Assembly (NCBI RefSeq): GCF_004327285.1
Contig: NZ_QJUI01000001.1
Span: forward strand, 186,001-250,000
From: Phytopseudomonas daroniae
GTDB taxonomy: Bacteria > Pseudomonadota > Gammaproteobacteria > Pseudomonadales > Pseudomonadaceae
Direction: 5' to 3'
DNA length: 64,000 nucleotides
Shown: in pieces, positions 9,638 to 17,849 of the stretch
How the letters are laid out: every line of letters begins with the position of its first letter
Numbering within the stretch: the first letter of the stretch is position 1
Notes under the pieces: model-generated
What the model was told of the DNA's origin: nothing
Databases searched by the model: none
Seen by the model: only the letters and a program-made list of their open reading frames with translations
Position numbers and translations under genes: made by a program

Positions 9638-10405
9638 ATGAAAAAGACAGAATCCGCCCTGGAAAAGAATATAAACGTGGTATTCGGCTTTTACCTAAAC
9701 CCTAAATCGAACTGGAAAGCCATACTATCCGGCCAACTGAACGACCTGAAGAGATACCAGCTGTTGGCAGCCGCAAAACTGCACATAATAATAACCAACC
9801 CGCATAATACAGAAGGCGCCGAGAACATCATAAGAAACATATGCGGCTCGACACCAACAATCCTGACATACGCTGAAAACGCCTACGAGTACTGGGCATT
9901 GAAATATGCCTGGGATCTGGCCAACAGCAATCCGAACGGACAACTGGCCTACCTGCATTCGAAAGGGATAAGCTATGACATCGAAAAAAGAACCCGCTTC
10001 GAGAAAACGCTCACCCGAGAAACATTCCAAGGGTGGAGAAAAATAACCCGACTGCTTGACGATAAGGCCATACGCAAAGTGGGCCTCTTCCCCTCGACCG
10101 AAGGATGGATCTGGTTCAACTTCTGGTGGACCACCGCACATTACATAACCACCCTGCCGGAACCCATTATCAGTACCGACCGGTATACCCATGAGTCCTG
10201 GCTTCACAGAACGAGTGCGCCCCTAGAAAAAGACTGCTTCTCCCTCTATTCAGGGGCAGTGGGCAATTTCGACGTCGATGAAACCAACGCAAAAATGAAA
10301 GCACTTACGAAATCGGCAGTCTTGCAAATACCGGCCCTGCGGAGGTTGGCCCTTCAACTGAAGAAGACTGTACACCCCCTGCTCCAGCGCCAGAAAAACA
10401 GCTAA
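9638..10405 (+). CDS. Uncharacterised, probably glycan-related protein
   Basis: A 255-residue protein with no signal peptide or clear membrane helix. The recognisable piece is YEYWALKYAWDLAN followed by QLAYLHSKGIS and, further on, a Trp-rich FNFWWTT. This 'LHSKG' pattern occurs in a poorly described class of glycosyltransferase-like proteins in surface-polysaccharide clusters. I cannot assign a reaction. Base composition is much richer in A/T than the flanking DNA (24 G/C of 60 in 9781-9840). It is followed by a family 2 glycosyltransferase after 12 bp, so they probably form one operon. It was likely acquired horizontally together with that neighbour. Confidence 0.75.
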   Translation: MKKTESALEKNINVVFGFYLNPKSNWKAILSGQLNDLKRYQLLAAAKLHIIITNPHNTEGAENIIRNICGSTPTILTYAENAYEYWALKYAWDLANSNPNGQLAYLHSKGISYDIEKRTRFEKTLTRETFQGWRKITRLLDDKAIRKVGLFPSTEGWIWFNFWWTTAHYITTLPEPIISTDRYTHESWLHRTSAPLEKDCFSLYSGAVGNFDVDETNAKMKALTKSAVLQIPALRRLALQLKKTVHPLLQRQKNS

Positions 10406-10417
10406 GGAAGAGCCGCC

Positions 10418-11398
10418 ATGCCTACCGTAACGGTGATAGTGCCTAACTTCAACCATAGAGATTACCTTGAAGAGCGGCTAGCAAGCATTTTCAACCAGAC
10501 CTTCGACGACTACGAAGTATTACTTCTCGACGACGCATCGACCGATAGCAGCGCCGAGCTATTACAATCGTACGCCACACACCTCAAGGTCTCACAACTG
10601 ATAATAAACAAGGACAACTCAGGTTCGACATTCAAACAATGGAATTCGGGCATCGAGAAGGCGCAAGGCAAATACATATGGATCGCCGAGTCCGACGACC
10701 GTGCAGAACCGAATTTCCTATCGACGATGGTAATGGCTCTAGAAGCCGATGAGCGCAAAGTCATAGCGTATAGCCAATCCACACGCATCGATAAAACAGG
10801 AGCCGCCATTGGTGATTGGGGCGATTGGACAGAAGACCTGGCGCCCGGGCTGTTCAAATCCGATTTTGAAATGAGCGGTATAGAATTCGTAGAACGACTG
10901 CTCATTCATCGAAATGTCATCCCAAACGCCAGTGCCGTTTTATTTCGCAGAGAAAACTACTTATTCCATGCCAAGGCCGACCCCACGGTAAAGTACTGTG
11001 GAGACTGGCTGTCATGGCTGAAGTTGGCGCTATCGGGGAACGTGCATTACAGCGCCCAAAAACTCAACCATTTTCGCCAGCACGAAAAAAGTGTCATAGC
11101 GACGCGCGCTGCCAACCAGAAAGCATCCTTCATAAAGAAATACGACATCGTGATGCGGAAAAAGCTCAATGACTACCTGAGCGCCATCGACGCGCCCGTC
11201 TCTCTACGCGAAAAGAGCCATGCTCTTCTGCGAAAGGATGCCGAAAAAGAAGCGAGGCTCGCGATCAGAAACGCAGATAGAGAAAATGAAAGACGCTACA
11301 ACCCCCTTGTAGCGCACAATTTATCCGGCACAGCAAAACTACGCGCCCAGCTACGACTGCTCAGTTACAAGATCAAGACAAAAATGAAGTCTCGATAA
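10418..11398 (+). CDS. Family 2 glycosyltransferase on an AT-rich insert
   Basis: A 326-residue GT-A transferase with TVIVPNFNH, DDASTD at residues 38-43 and ESDD at 91-94 in the DXD position. The C-terminal third is basic and probably helical. An SD-like GGAAGAG precedes the ATG. The gene shares the AT-rich composition of the preceding gene (25 G/C of 60 in 10561-10620). Both point away from msbA and towards the minus-strand core operon, ending 8 bp before that operon's last stop. It probably modifies the outer core or O-chain; the sugar is unknown. Confidence 0.88.
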   Translation: MPTVTVIVPNFNHRDYLEERLASIFNQTFDDYEVLLLDDASTDSSAELLQSYATHLKVSQLIINKDNSGSTFKQWNSGIEKAQGKYIWIAESDDRAEPNFLSTMVMALEADERKVIAYSQSTRIDKTGAAIGDWGDWTEDLAPGLFKSDFEMSGIEFVERLLIHRNVIPNASAVLFRRENYLFHAKADPTVKYCGDWLSWLKLALSGNVHYSAQKLNHFRQHEKSVIATRAANQKASFIKKYDIVMRKKLNDYLSAIDAPVSLREKSHALLRKDAEKEARLAIRNADRENERRYNPLVAHNLSGTAKLRAQLRLLSYKIKTKMKSR

Positions 11399-11406
11399 AT
11401 ACCCTC

Positions 11407-12264
11407 TCACTTGCCGCTATCCAGCAAGTACCTTAATGCAGGGCGCCATAGAGCTGGAGAGCGCCAGGCTCGGCTGGCAAGAATCCAGCGCCAGCGCAGG
11501 TGTGGAGAAAAATGGGCCTTTCGCAATATCCTCAACCAATAGCGCGTCGCTGCGACCTCACGCTGACGAATTTCGGCCGCCGTCAAGGAGCCGATATAAA
11601 AGGGTAATTCGACAGGGGCGGATGAGTAATACGACAGGGCCTTGGTTGCCCAATCGGCGCCAAAATTGCCCATTGAATAATGCAGCAAATCGATATCGAA
11701 GATCACGGAAACAGTATGATTGATCGCGACCCGCAGACTGAAATCCACGTCATAGAAATGAAACCCGTCGACACGCTCATCAAACGGGGTTTCATGCCAC
11801 ACTGAACGCCTCGTACACATCCATACGCCATCGATGGCGACCACTTCAATGCGCTCGGCGTCCTCGGGCCGATAGTACATGCGCCACATAGAACCTTTAT
11901 CGGCACCATGGTAGACGTTCATGCAGATATCCTGCCTCATGCCAGTAGACCACCCCGAGGGAACCGCTGCTTTGTAGCGCCCGCCCGCCACCCCGATGAG
12001 ACCGAGACGCGCATCGTCGTCAAAATGCTCGAGAACACGCACACCCCAATCGCCAGTAAGAAACTCGACATCCTCGTGGACAAAACAAAGGATTGGGTAG
12101 ATGGCGCGTTGTGCTCCCTCATTGTAGGCCGCGCACAACCCCAAGCCTCGCTCACGATTATCAATGACCACAATCTCGTGCGCCAAGCCGATCGTTTGCG
12201 CAATGCTCGCAGAAACGCGTTCCAACCTGGCGGGTGAAATACTGCAAATAATCACCGATATCAA
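11407..12264 (-). CDS. Glycosyltransferase, StrF-like (GT2 subclass)
   Basis: A 285-residue protein of the family 2 subclass named after streptomycin StrF. Typical parts are the MISVIICS start, IVVIDNRERG, LCAAYNEGA (nucleotide-binding asparagine), CFVHEDVEF (DXD equivalent at about residues 63-66) and a later FDERVDGFHFYDVDF acceptor motif. It is the last gene of the long minus-strand LPS operon. A single base separates its start from the preceding gene's stop. It presumably adds a strain-variable sugar to the core; specificity cannot be read from sequence. Confidence 0.85.
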   Translation of the reverse strand: MISVIICSISPARLERVSASIAQTIGLAHEIVVIDNRERGLGLCAAYNEGAQRAIYPILCFVHEDVEFLTGDWGVRVLEHFDDDARLGLIGVAGGRYKAAVPSGWSTGMRQDICMNVYHGADKGSMWRMYYRPEDAERIEVVAIDGVWMCTRRSVWHETPFDERVDGFHFYDVDFSLRVAINHTVSVIFDIDLLHYSMGNFGADWATKALSYYSSAPVELPFYIGSLTAAEIRQREVAATRYWLRILRKAHFSPHLRWRWILASRAWRSPALWRPALRYLLDSGK

Positions 12265-12265
12265 G

Positions 12266-13078
12266 TCACCGACCTCGTATCTTCTTAATGCCCAACAAAT
12301 ACAAAGGCACTTTCAAATACAGTTTCAGATACTTCCTGAAAAAGTAGTAACCACTCTTACCCGACCATTTTCGCTCGAAGACGTATTGCGACCTCTTGGT
12401 CATCAACCACTGACGCAACGTGCTGTGGGTTTTGAGCGTTCGACTATCAAGATGGTCAACAACCGAGTTGGTAACCAGCCCATGCAACAATCTCTTCTCT
12501 TTCAGGGTTCGAGCGTAGTCATCATCTGCATACCAAAAATAGAAGCGCTCATCCAGCATACCGGTTATCTCAAGCATCTCGCGCCTGAAGACCAAACACC
12601 AACCTGATATTTCTCTTAAAACTCCATATCCGTAATGGATACCGCTGTGCAACTCAAATCCATTACGAGGGTGATGCAAGGAACAAATCGGGCTAGCACT
12701 ATAGAGTTTGTCATCTGCCGAAAAAGCCTTAAGCAGGCTCGTGGCCCAACCAGGGTGAAAACTCAGATCGTTATTGCAGATCGCGACAAAGGGGCTGCTT
12801 CCTTTGGCGATGCCATGGTTCATATAACGATGATAGTTAAACGGTGGTGGTAGATAGACTGTTTCAACAGAAGCAAAATCATAAGCCGGCGCAGCATGAT
12901 TGGACTCGACCACGATGACTCGAAAAACAACCGAATCAGGACTCTCCGACGCAAGCAATGTACTGAGGCAATGCTCGGTCATACGCCGAAGCTCTTCATT
13001 CTTGGCGAAACTCAATATGACGACGTCGATGGAGACGGGCGTTCCACTGATGGTGAATTGTGGGTGAGACTCAAGCAT
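12266..13078 (-). CDS. Family 2 glycosyltransferase
   Basis: A 270-residue GT-A-type protein. IDVVILSFAKNEE begins the fold, CNNDLSF (residues about 101-107) stands in for the DXD, and YFWYADDDYA fits the ED/DD catalytic region of rhamnosyltransferase-like GT2 enzymes. AGGGA lies six bases before the ATG. The 5' end overlaps the upstream gene by 8 bases, indicating coupled translation. Composition is less GC-rich than the operon's 5' half. It is probably an outer-core transferase with unknown donor. Confidence 0.85.
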   Translation of the reverse strand: MLESHPQFTISGTPVSIDVVILSFAKNEELRRMTEHCLSTLLASESPDSVVFRVIVVESNHAAPAYDFASVETVYLPPPFNYHRYMNHGIAKGSSPFVAICNNDLSFHPGWATSLLKAFSADDKLYSASPICSLHHPRNGFELHSGIHYGYGVLREISGWCLVFRREMLEITGMLDERFYFWYADDDYARTLKEKRLLHGLVTNSVVDHLDSRTLKTHSTLRQWLMTKRSQYVFERKWSGKSGYYFFRKYLKLYLKVPLYLLGIKKIRGR

Positions 13079-13985
13079 GTCGGTTCCCTGCAGTAGTACC
13101 TTTTTTCAACAGAAGATGCCTGACTCGCTTCAGAAGTTGGCGATCCCACTCACGCAGAGGAACCTGACGAAGCAGGCTCCACGCATATTTCTTGTCATCC
13201 ATGACCGCCATACGCAAGGCTTTGGTGATCAGCCGCGCTTTGGCTGATGCATAAGCCTTGTGCCCTTTGTACGAGTAAATCACCTGCAACCCATAGTCGT
13301 ACTCGGATTTATAGTTTTTTGACAGGCTATCGGGATGTTTGCGATATAGAGTCACGACGTCAGGCAGGATATCCACGAAGTACCCGGCATGGGCGACCTT
13401 CAGCGTCATCTGGAAATCCTGAACCTTGATAGCCGGATCGTACCCACCGACCTTCATCATCGCATCGCGGCGGTAGACGGCAATATTGCCGCCGACGACC
13501 AATGCAGCAGCGAGTGCCTGATCAAAGTCATAACGCCGGATCGGTCGGTTCTTGTCTTTTTTGGGCAAGATCGCGCCCCGCTCGTCGATACGCACGGCCA
13601 CACCACCCAGGCAACCTACTTCCGGATGCTCCTGCAGATAGGCCGCTTGCAGCGCAAGGCGCCCTGCGGGCATCACATCATCCGCATCGAAAGTCGCAAT
13701 GTATGTTCCCTGAGCCCGTGCCAACCCAGCATTAAGCGCCGCGCTGACGCCTTGATTCTCTTGCTGAATGAACTCTATTCGACGAGCCCGCGTGCTCTCC
13801 CGGAAAGCCTGTAGCGTGCGTTCGATAACCGGGACACTCTCATCACGAGAGCCGTCATCAACGACGATAAGTTCGAAATTGTCGTACTCCTGCTCCAGTA
13901 CGCTGCGCAGTGCGTCAGCCACGTAGGCTGCATAGTTGTAGCAGGGGACAATGACCGAGACGAGAGGCAGCTCAGCGGGTTTCAT
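13071..13985 (-). CDS. Family 2 glycosyltransferase
   Basis: A 304-residue canonical GT2: SVIVPCYNYA, VVDDGSRDES (residues 41-50), AALNAGLARAQG and FDADD (99-103). The C-terminal region has no transmembrane helices. A GAGGT ribosome site precedes the ATG at 13985. That start lies inside the end of the DUF6625-like gene (14-base overlap), so the two are expressed together. It belongs to the variable tail of the core operon; substrate unknown. Confidence 0.9.
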   Translation of the reverse strand: MKPAELPLVSVIVPCYNYAAYVADALRSVLEQEYDNFELIVVDDGSRDESVPVIERTLQAFRESTRARRIEFIQQENQGVSAALNAGLARAQGTYIATFDADDVMPAGRLALQAAYLQEHPEVGCLGGVAVRIDERGAILPKKDKNRPIRRYDFDQALAAALVVGGNIAVYRRDAMMKVGGYDPAIKVQDFQMTLKVAHAGYFVDILPDVVTLYRKHPDSLSKNYKSEYDYGLQVIYSYKGHKAYASAKARLITKALRMAVMDDKKYAWSLLRQVPLREWDRQLLKRVRHLLLKKGTTAGNRHA

Positions 13986-14892
13986 TCATTACCTCACCAA
14001 CCGGCCAAGGTCGCCAGCCCTGCGCCCCCACCTGCCAGGAGTCGGCAAGGTGCAGTTCATACGGGCCTATCAGCGCATCGGCAGAGACACCTTTCCACTG
14101 CTCGTTCTTCCACATCATGAAATGCAGATAGGGCAACTCTAGGTTTCCCTGCTCGCTGTTGGTCAGCCGACCATTGTGTAGGAACCAGCTGTCGGCCACC
14201 ACGCGTCGCCCATCCTCATGAAGAGTATAGGTGCTGTGCGCTTCAACAAATTCGCTGCGCTGGCTCCAAGCGTTGAAACGTGCCACGAATGCACGCAGCG
14301 GTTCCGGCCAGTTCTTATGACGAACGAAAATCCGGCTGAAAGCGCCTTCGTCGAGCGCCTGATGAGCTTGATCCTCGTAGCGACGCTGCCAGTCGGGAAT
14401 CAGTCGAAAGGCGTCCCGCATGAGGGGGGTATTTCGCAATAGACACAGATGCCCAGATATTCTTCTACTATGGGTGGCGAAGAGATCCTTGCTCCGCAGG
14501 CGCTCGGGCGTGAAATAGCCCCGCAGATCGCCGTACACGACGTCGATGTCGCCAAAGGCCCAGAAGTCATAACCCTGAAGATCATCGACATGCACGGCGC
14601 CCAATGCAGGTTTGATATCACACAATTTGTAAGCGTTGCGTGGCTGGAAATCGATCCCTAAACGGGACGAAACCAGAGCGCAGTAATCACTGAAACTGGT
14701 GCTGACGAACTGCACATTGGCAGGTGCGCTGGCAGGAATCGCACAGTCGGTATAAAGCAGCCAGTCGATACTGGGATTGCGCCGACATCCTTCGAGAAAG
14801 AAGTCGAACCAGAATGGCCATTGGCCGAAATAAGGGATCAGAAAACGGATGCTTGGGATTCCGCTCACCTGCTCTCGCTGCATCATAGCCAT
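13972..14892 (-). CDS. DUF6625-like putative glycosyltransferase
   Basis: A 306-residue protein resembling the DUF6625 family, found in capsule, LPS and exopolysaccharide clusters. It begins with SIRFLIPYFGQWPFWF and carries YDFWAFGDIDVVYGDLR (DID at about residues 115-117), which looks like a GT-A DXD metal site. HLCLLRN and a late WFLHNGRL histidine segment also fit a sugar-nucleotide transferase. No signal peptide or membrane span is seen. It sits between wapH and three GT2 genes with overlapping ends. Family membership is from memory; activity has to be shown. Confidence 0.75.
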   Translation of the reverse strand: MAMMQREQVSGIPSIRFLIPYFGQWPFWFDFFLEGCRRNPSIDWLLYTDCAIPASAPANVQFVSTSFSDYCALVSSRLGIDFQPRNAYKLCDIKPALGAVHVDDLQGYDFWAFGDIDVVYGDLRGYFTPERLRSKDLFATHSRRISGHLCLLRNTPLMRDAFRLIPDWQRRYEDQAHQALDEGAFSRIFVRHKNWPEPLRAFVARFNAWSQRSEFVEAHSTYTLHEDGRRVVADSWFLHNGRLTNSEQGNLELPYLHFMMWKNEQWKGVSADALIGPYELHLADSWQVGAQGWRPWPVGEVMNETR

Positions 14893-14911
14893 CGAAAAAT
14901 CCCGGGTTGAT

Positions 14912-16030
14912 TCAGTGAAAATGGCTGGTAAAAGGCAGCGCCCAGAAACGTTGCTGAACAGCCGAGTCCGAGAAGCGCTCTTGCAGCCTCTGGCTCATCG
15001 CCAGGCGACACTGCCGAACCTGCTCCACCGAAAGGGTCGAGAGCTTCACAAGGCTTTCGGCAAGGGCTGCACTATCGCCCAACGGAAACAGTATTCCGAC
15101 ATCCTTGACCACCTCGCGCGCGCCACCGCAGTCAGTGCTGATCAAAGGCACACCTGCCGCCATGGCTTCCAGAAGCACCATACCGAACGGCTCGTGATCC
15201 GAGCTGAGGGCAAAAACATCGAATGCTTGAAAAAATCTACGAGCATCAGGAACCTGCCCCAGAAAAAGGGTTCGCTCGGCAATACCGAGCTCGGCACTCA
15301 GCGCCTTCAGAGAAACCTCAAGGCGCCCTTTCCCGCATATCACCAAGACGCTATTGCTCGGCAACTGCGGCAACGCTGCGGCAAACGCTCTCAACAACGT
15401 AGCCTGATCCTTATCCGCATGAAGCCGGCCCACGTTGCCCACAACCCAGGCATCACAAGGCAACCCCAGAGCCTGGCGAGCGCCTTCACGAGGTATGACA
15501 CGGGCCTGCGCCTGCGCAATATCGATCCGGTTGTACAGGCTCAGAATCCGCTCCTGCGACCAGCCGGCGAGATTATTCCGGATATCGTCACGCACGGCAT
15601 CGGAGACGCCCAGCAACAGCAGTCTCTGACGAAAAACATTGGCGAAGAAGCGCCGGGAAAGGCGCTGGTAAACACCGAAGGCGTGGTTCACACCAATTAC
15701 CGGCAAGCCAGTGCCAAGGCAGGCAATATAGGTCGACTTGAACCGGTGGGCGATGCAAAGCTTGAAATCACGCGAGCGAGCCAGACGGCTGACATCACGG
15801 ATGGCGCGCACCTTAAGCCCGCGCATGTCACGCGAACCGTAGCCTAGAAAAACCACCTCATCCGAAGCGGAGCCGGCCTCGACCTCGGCATCAGCGGCTC
15901 CGGTCAGGTAGACAGTCATTACCTTGAACCGGGTACCGACGAAGAGGCTGGCATATTGGCGGGCACAGTCCAGGAAAGGCCCGTCATAGCCATGACAAAT
16001 CTGCAGAACCCAGGGCTCAGGGCTGCTCAT
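14912..16030 (-). CDS. wapH: LPS core glycosyltransferase, family 4 (WapH-like)
   Basis: A 372-residue GT-B/GT4 enzyme. The C-terminal donor domain shows GNVGRLHADKDQ and SSDHEPFGMVLLEAMAAG, the E-x7-E loop. The N-terminal CIAHRFKSTYI is shared with the GT4 gene at 5495-6622. Position next to the carbamoyltransferase matches P. aeruginosa PA5004 (wapH), which adds an outer-core hexose. The ATG at 16030 lies 14 bases inside the end of the carbamoyltransferase gene. The exact sugar could differ in this species. Confidence 0.8.
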   Translation of the reverse strand: MSSPEPWVLQICHGYDGPFLDCARQYASLFVGTRFKVMTVYLTGAADAEVEAGSASDEVVFLGYGSRDMRGLKVRAIRDVSRLARSRDFKLCIAHRFKSTYIACLGTGLPVIGVNHAFGVYQRLSRRFFANVFRQRLLLLGVSDAVRDDIRNNLAGWSQERILSLYNRIDIAQAQARVIPREGARQALGLPCDAWVVGNVGRLHADKDQATLLRAFAAALPQLPSNSVLVICGKGRLEVSLKALSAELGIAERTLFLGQVPDARRFFQAFDVFALSSDHEPFGMVLLEAMAAGVPLISTDCGGAREVVKDVGILFPLGDSAALAESLVKLSTLSVEQVRQCRLAMSQRLQERFSDSAVQQRFWALPFTSHFH

Positions 16031-17771
16031 TCGGTATCGTCCCGTCCTTGACCACCAGAATATCTTCCATGATCAGGTACTGCAGATCCGAGCCGAAGAA
16101 CATGTTCAGCGCATCGGTCGGGGAGCAGATCATCGGTTCGCCGCGGCGATTGAGCGAGGTGTTCAGGGACACGCCGTTACCGGTGAGCTTTTCCAGCTCC
16201 AGCATCAGGTCGTACCAGCGCGGGTTGTATTCGCGCTTGAGCACCTGGGCGCGAGAGGTGCCGTCTTCGTGGACGACTTCGCTGACGCGCTCCTTCCACT
16301 CGTCGTTGACCTCGAAGGTGAAGGTCATGAACGGGCTCGGATGGTCGACCTTGAGCATCTGTTCGGCGACGGTGTCGAGCATGGATGGGCAGAAGGGTCT
16401 CCAGCGCTCGCGGAACTTGATCTGCTCATTGATGCGGTCGGCCACACCCGGAATACTCGGGCAGCCGATGATGGAGCGGCCGCCCAAAGCGCGCGGGCCG
16501 AACTCCATACGGCCCTGGAACCAGGCCACGGGGTTGCCGTCGACCATGATCCGGGCGATGCGCTGCGGCATGTCGTCGATCTGCTGCCATTTCGGCGCGT
16601 TCGGGTGGCGTGCGCAAGCGGCGATGACGTCTTCGTTGGAGTAGGCTGGGCCGAGGTAAACGTGCTCCATCTTCTCGACCGGCACACCACGCTTGTGGGA
16701 AACGTAGGCGGCGGCGCCGACCGAAGTACCGGCATCGCCGGAAGCCGGCTGAACGAACAGCTCCTTGACCTCGGGGCGAGCGATGATCTTCTGGTTGAGC
16801 TTGACGTTCAGCGCACAGCCGCCGGCGAAGGCGATCTTGCCGGTTTCGCGAATGATGTCGCCCAGGTAGTAATCCATCATTTCCAGGGCCAGCTTCTCGA
16901 ACAGCGCCTGCATGCTGGCGGCGTAGTGGATGTAGGGATCGTCGGCGATGTCGCCTTCACGCCTGGGCCCCAGCCACTCGATCAGCTTGGGCGAAAAGTA
17001 GAAGCCCTTGCCCTTTTCCTTGTAGCGACGCAGGCCGATGACGTTGGCGTAATCGGTGTTGATCACCAGTTCGCCATTCTCGAACTTGGCCAGGCGGGAA
17101 AAATCGTATTTGCTGGCATCGCCATAGGGCGCCATGCCCATGACCTTGAATTCGCCGTCGAGCATCTCGAAGCCGAGAAATTCGGTGACCGCGCCATACA
17201 GACCACCAAGGGAGTCCGGGTCAAAGAATTCCTTGATCTTGTGGATGCGGCCGTTCTCGCCATAGCCGAAGAAGGTGGTGGCGTACTCGCCCTTGCCATC
17301 GATACCGAGAATCGCGGTCTTCTCGGTGAAGCCCGAGCAGTGGTAGGCGCTGGCCGCGTGAGCCAGGTGGTGCTCGACCGGTTCGATCTTGACCTTCTTG
17401 GCGTCGAAACCGAGCTGTTCCAGGCACCAGACGATCTTCTTGCGGTAGCGCTTGTAGCGACGATTGCCCATGAGGATGGCGTCAAGGGCACGATCCGGCG
17501 CATACCAGTAGCGCTTGGCGTAGTGCCAGCGCGCTTTGCCGAACAGGCTGACGGGTGCGAAGGGAATCGCCACCACATCGACGTCCGACGGCTTGATACC
17601 AGCCTGCTCCAGACAGAACTTGGCCGACTCGTAGGGCATGCGACTCTTCGCGTGCTTGTCGCGCACGAAGCGCTCTTCTTCAGCGGCCGCGATCAACTTG
17701 CCGTCGATATACAGCGCAGCGGATGGATCATGGCTGAGGGCGCCGGAAAGGCCGAGAATCGTCAATGCCAC
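16017..17771 (-). CDS. wapO: LPS core O-carbamoyltransferase (NodU/CmcH family)
   Basis: A 584-residue carbamoyltransferase expected to place the 7-O-carbamoyl group on HepII of the inner core using carbamoyl phosphate and ATP. The N-terminal ASKHA-like domain has LGLSGALSHDPSAAL, EHHLAHAASAY (catalytic His pair) and GGCALNVKLN. The C-terminal domain has FGPRALGGRSI. The start is GTG at 17771, with AGAGG nine bases upstream. It lies 78 bp after the tandem-kinase gene; that gap holds a palindrome but no U-tract terminator. The symbol follows the P. aeruginosa PA5005 nomenclature as I remember it. Confidence 0.9.
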   Translation of the reverse strand: MALTILGLSGALSHDPSAALYIDGKLIAAAEEERFVRDKHAKSRMPYESAKFCLEQAGIKPSDVDVVAIPFAPVSLFGKARWHYAKRYWYAPDRALDAILMGNRRYKRYRKKIVWCLEQLGFDAKKVKIEPVEHHLAHAASAYHCSGFTEKTAILGIDGKGEYATTFFGYGENGRIHKIKEFFDPDSLGGLYGAVTEFLGFEMLDGEFKVMGMAPYGDASKYDFSRLAKFENGELVINTDYANVIGLRRYKEKGKGFYFSPKLIEWLGPRREGDIADDPYIHYAASMQALFEKLALEMMDYYLGDIIRETGKIAFAGGCALNVKLNQKIIARPEVKELFVQPASGDAGTSVGAAAYVSHKRGVPVEKMEHVYLGPAYSNEDVIAACARHPNAPKWQQIDDMPQRIARIMVDGNPVAWFQGRMEFGPRALGGRSIIGCPSIPGVADRINEQIKFRERWRPFCPSMLDTVAEQMLKVDHPSPFMTFTFEVNDEWKERVSEVVHEDGTSRAQVLKREYNPRWYDLMLELEKLTGNGVSLNTSLNRRGEPMICSPTDALNMFFGSDLQYLIMEDILVVKDGTIPNEQP

Positions 17772-17849
17772 GGATAAAGCCTCTTAGTGCGGTTGCCGGA
17801 CGTCGACAACCGCGGTTGTTTGGTTTCGCCAAGCCCGCCTGGAGCGGAC

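Noticed and set aside
3307..16030. Possible complete O-antigen cluster (wzx, wzy, wzz)
   Set aside because: Only ligase, glycosyltransferases and core genes are seen; no flippase, chain-length regulator or nucleotide-sugar synthesis genes are present here.
16269..17777. 502-codon plus-strand open frame opposite the carbamoyltransferase gene
   Set aside because: It mirrors the codon structure of a clearly recognisable carbamoyltransferase on the other strand; its peptide is a Val/Asp/Ala-rich shadow without motifs.
17789..17818. Palindrome CAACCGCGGTTG with a GCGGTTG partner between the tandem-kinase and carbamoyltransferase genes
   Set aside because: It might attenuate transcription, but there is no U-tract and no second copy; I could not support a function.
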